Source: Alphaproteobacteria bacterium
GTDB taxonomy: Bacteria > Pseudomonadota > Alphaproteobacteria > Micavibrionales > Micavibrionaceae
Direction of reading: 5' to 3'
NCBI GenBank assembly: GCA_023384135.1
Contig: JAHDXS010000001.1
Span: forward strand, 558,001-622,000
DNA: 64,000 bases
Shown piece after piece: positions 62,849 through 64,000 of this stretch. Numbering within the stretch: the first letter of the stretch is position 1; every line of letters starts with the position of its first letter. The notes below the pieces were generated by a model, which did not search any database, was not told where the DNA came from, and worked only from the letters and a program-made list of their open reading frames with translations. A program made the position numbers and the translations under genes.

Positions 62849-64000
62849 TCAGGCGCGGATGCGTTCGACCTGCTCGACGACTTCGCCCGTAAGAACGCCG
62901 CCGACGGCTCCGGTAATTTTTACATCGACGAGCGATCCCGGCTCGATTGCCCGGTCGAGAGTAACCGAGGCGAAATCTGCCGCACGGCCCAGCCCGTCTT
63001 TTTCAACCAGAACTTCAAACGTCTGCCCGATATGCCGCCCGAGGAAGCGGCCCATCTGCACATCGCGCAGATCGCGCAACTTCGCCGCCCGCGCTTTGCG
63101 CACGACCGGATCAACCTGCGGCATTTTCGCGGCCGGAGTGCCTTCCCGCTCGGAATACGGAAAGATATGCAAGAACGTCAGATCACATTCCTCAACCAGC
63201 CGCACGGTATTGGCAAACATTTCATCCGTCTCGGTCGGGAACCCCGCGATGATATCCGCGCCAAACGCCATATCCGGGCGCAGGGCCTTCGCCCGTTCGC
63301 ACACCGCGATCACGTCGGCGCGCAAATGCCGCCGCTTCATGCGCTTAAGGGTCAAATCGTCGCCCGCCTGCACCGAAAGATGAAGATGCGGCATCAAACG
63401 CGGCTCTTCGGCGATCAGCCGCCACAGATCCGCGTCGATCTCCACCGGGTCCAGCGACGACAGGCGCACACGCGCCAACCCGGGAACAAGCGCCAGCACA
63501 CGCCGGATCATCTGCCCCAGACTCGGGCTGCCCGGCAAATCGTGCCCGTAAGAGGTCACATCCACGCCGGTGAATACGATCTCCTTGTAACCGCGCTCGA
63601 CAAGGCTGTGCACCTGCTTGGAAATCACGCCGATGGGAACCGAGCGCGAATTGCCCCGCCCATAGGGAATGATGCAGAAGGTACAGCGATGGTCGCATCC
63701 GTTCTGCACCTGCAAAAACGCGCGGGTCCGGTCTTCGTACCCGTCGATCAGATGCCCCGCCGTTTCCTTCACCGACATGATGTCGTTGACAAGAATACGT
63801 GCGTGTGTGGGCGCGCCCCAGCTTTCCGCCTGTAATTTCTCTTCGTTGCCGATCACCCGGTCAACTTCCGGCATATCGGCATATTGCTCCGGGTCGATCT
63901 GGGCGCTGCACCCCGTGACCACGATCTGCGCGTCCGGATTCTCGCGCCGCGCCCGACGGATCGCCTGCCGCGCCTGCCGCTCGGCTTCTTTTGTAACAGC
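62849..64000 (-). CDS. mtaB: tRNA t6A37 methylthiotransferase MtaB, N-terminus outside the window
   Basis: The frame runs off the right edge; 383 residues are visible, starting in AVTKEAERQARQAIRRAR of the N-terminal UPF0004 domain (the NTCAVT motif is split by the edge). Next Cys is in VVTGCSAQ. The radical-SAM cluster is CDHRCTFC within VQNGCDHRCTFCIIPYGRG. A TRAM-like RNA-binding domain ends the protein (FEVLVEKDGLGRA, GSLVDVKITGAV). It converts t6A37 to ms2t6A37 in tRNAs that read ANN codons. Any apparent start at 63922 (GTG) is internal. Confidence 0.93.
   Translation of the reverse strand, partial: AVTKEAERQARQAIRRARRENPDAQIVVTGCSAQIDPEQYADMPEVDRVIGNEEKLQAESWGAPTHARILVNDIMSVKETAGHLIDGYEDRTRAFLQVQNGCDHRCTFCIIPYGRGNSRSVPIGVISKQVHSLVERGYKEIVFTGVDVTSYGHDLPGSPSLGQMIRRVLALVPGLARVRLSSLDPVEIDADLWRLIAEEPRLMPHLHLSVQAGDDLTLKRMKRRHLRADVIAVCERAKALRPDMAFGADIIAGFPTETDEMFANTVRLVEECDLTFLHIFPYSEREGTPAAKMPQVDPVVRKARAAKLRDLRDVQMGRFLGRHIGQTFEVLVEKDGLGRAADFASVTLDRAIEPGSLVDVKITGAVGGVLTGEVVEQVERIRA

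Noticed and set aside
1-64000. CRISPR arrays, IS elements, prophage, toxin-antitoxin or defence islands
   Set aside because: No regularly spaced direct repeats, transposase, phage structural or restriction genes were seen; the lone RHH protein has no toxin neighbour.

Overview
The window is an ordinary, densely coding piece of chromosome from an alphaproteobacterium, at a guess near the Rhodospirillales/Micavibrionales. The assignment rests on gene sets and neighbourhoods typical of that class: tlpA / small lipoprotein / lysA / TIGR02302-type protein; MJ0042 zinc-ribbon protein / ftsE / ftsX / ydcF / plsC; xerD / aroK / aroB / CorC-like; bolA / J-domain / cobS / cobT; carD; a DUF2336 protein; and mtaB / ftsY. 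Genus cannot be set by eye. I see no rRNA, tRNA, IS element, prophage, integrase or CRISPR array. No stretch above 300 bases lacks a gene; the longest gap is 59359-59656, AT-rich and probably promoter DNA.

Left third (1-24.8 kb): a pentapeptide-repeat protein cut by the window edge; a TlpA-like thiol reductase; LptM-like lipoprotein and lysA; a large TIGR02302/DUF4175 membrane protein that overlaps, tail to tail, a zinc-ribbon protein; a secreted repeat protein running into ftsE-ftsX; a YdcF protein; a PlsC-type acyltransferase fused to a DUF2125-like domain; an aromatic amino-acid pair (prephenate dehydrogenase, chorismate mutase with a decayed dehydratase part) facing metA; ppiC-mutT-methyltransferase facing secA; two oxidoreductases; and the aroK-aroB-corC operon.

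Middle (24.8-39.5 kb): a 47-codon membrane peptide gene and a 638-residue exported protein lead into xerD and accA. Then come an RHH regulator, the bolA/J-domain/cobS/cobT cluster, two tandem paralogues of an unrecognised family, and hisS, whose interior carries a sharply bounded AT-rich block of about 400 bp that looks like an intragenic replacement. sufE and clpX follow.

Right third (39.5-64 kb): three divergent paralogues of a polytopic GT-C-like glycosyltransferase sit with a GtrA-type flippase and a GtrB/DPM-type glycosyltransferase, apparently a polyprenyl-phosphate-sugar surface glycosylation cassette. They are followed by a DHH phosphoesterase, a CapK-like adenylate-forming enzyme, a photolyase and an LD-carboxypeptidase; then carD, a calcineurin-fold protein that has lost its metal ligands, an M48 lipoprotein protease opposite a nuclease-fold protein with altered active site, proline iminopeptidase, pgk, the DUF2336 protein, AMP nucleosidase, ftsY and a right-truncated mtaB.

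Most content is housekeeping. The points most worth a second look are the mosaic hisS, the triple GT-C cassette, the paralogue pair behind cobT, the PlsC-DUF2125 fusion, the two apparent pseudoenzymes, and the convergent overlap at 5756-5970. No clear new defence or mobile system is present. Several starts were moved from the longest open frame on the basis of ribosome binding sites, signal peptides or promoters.
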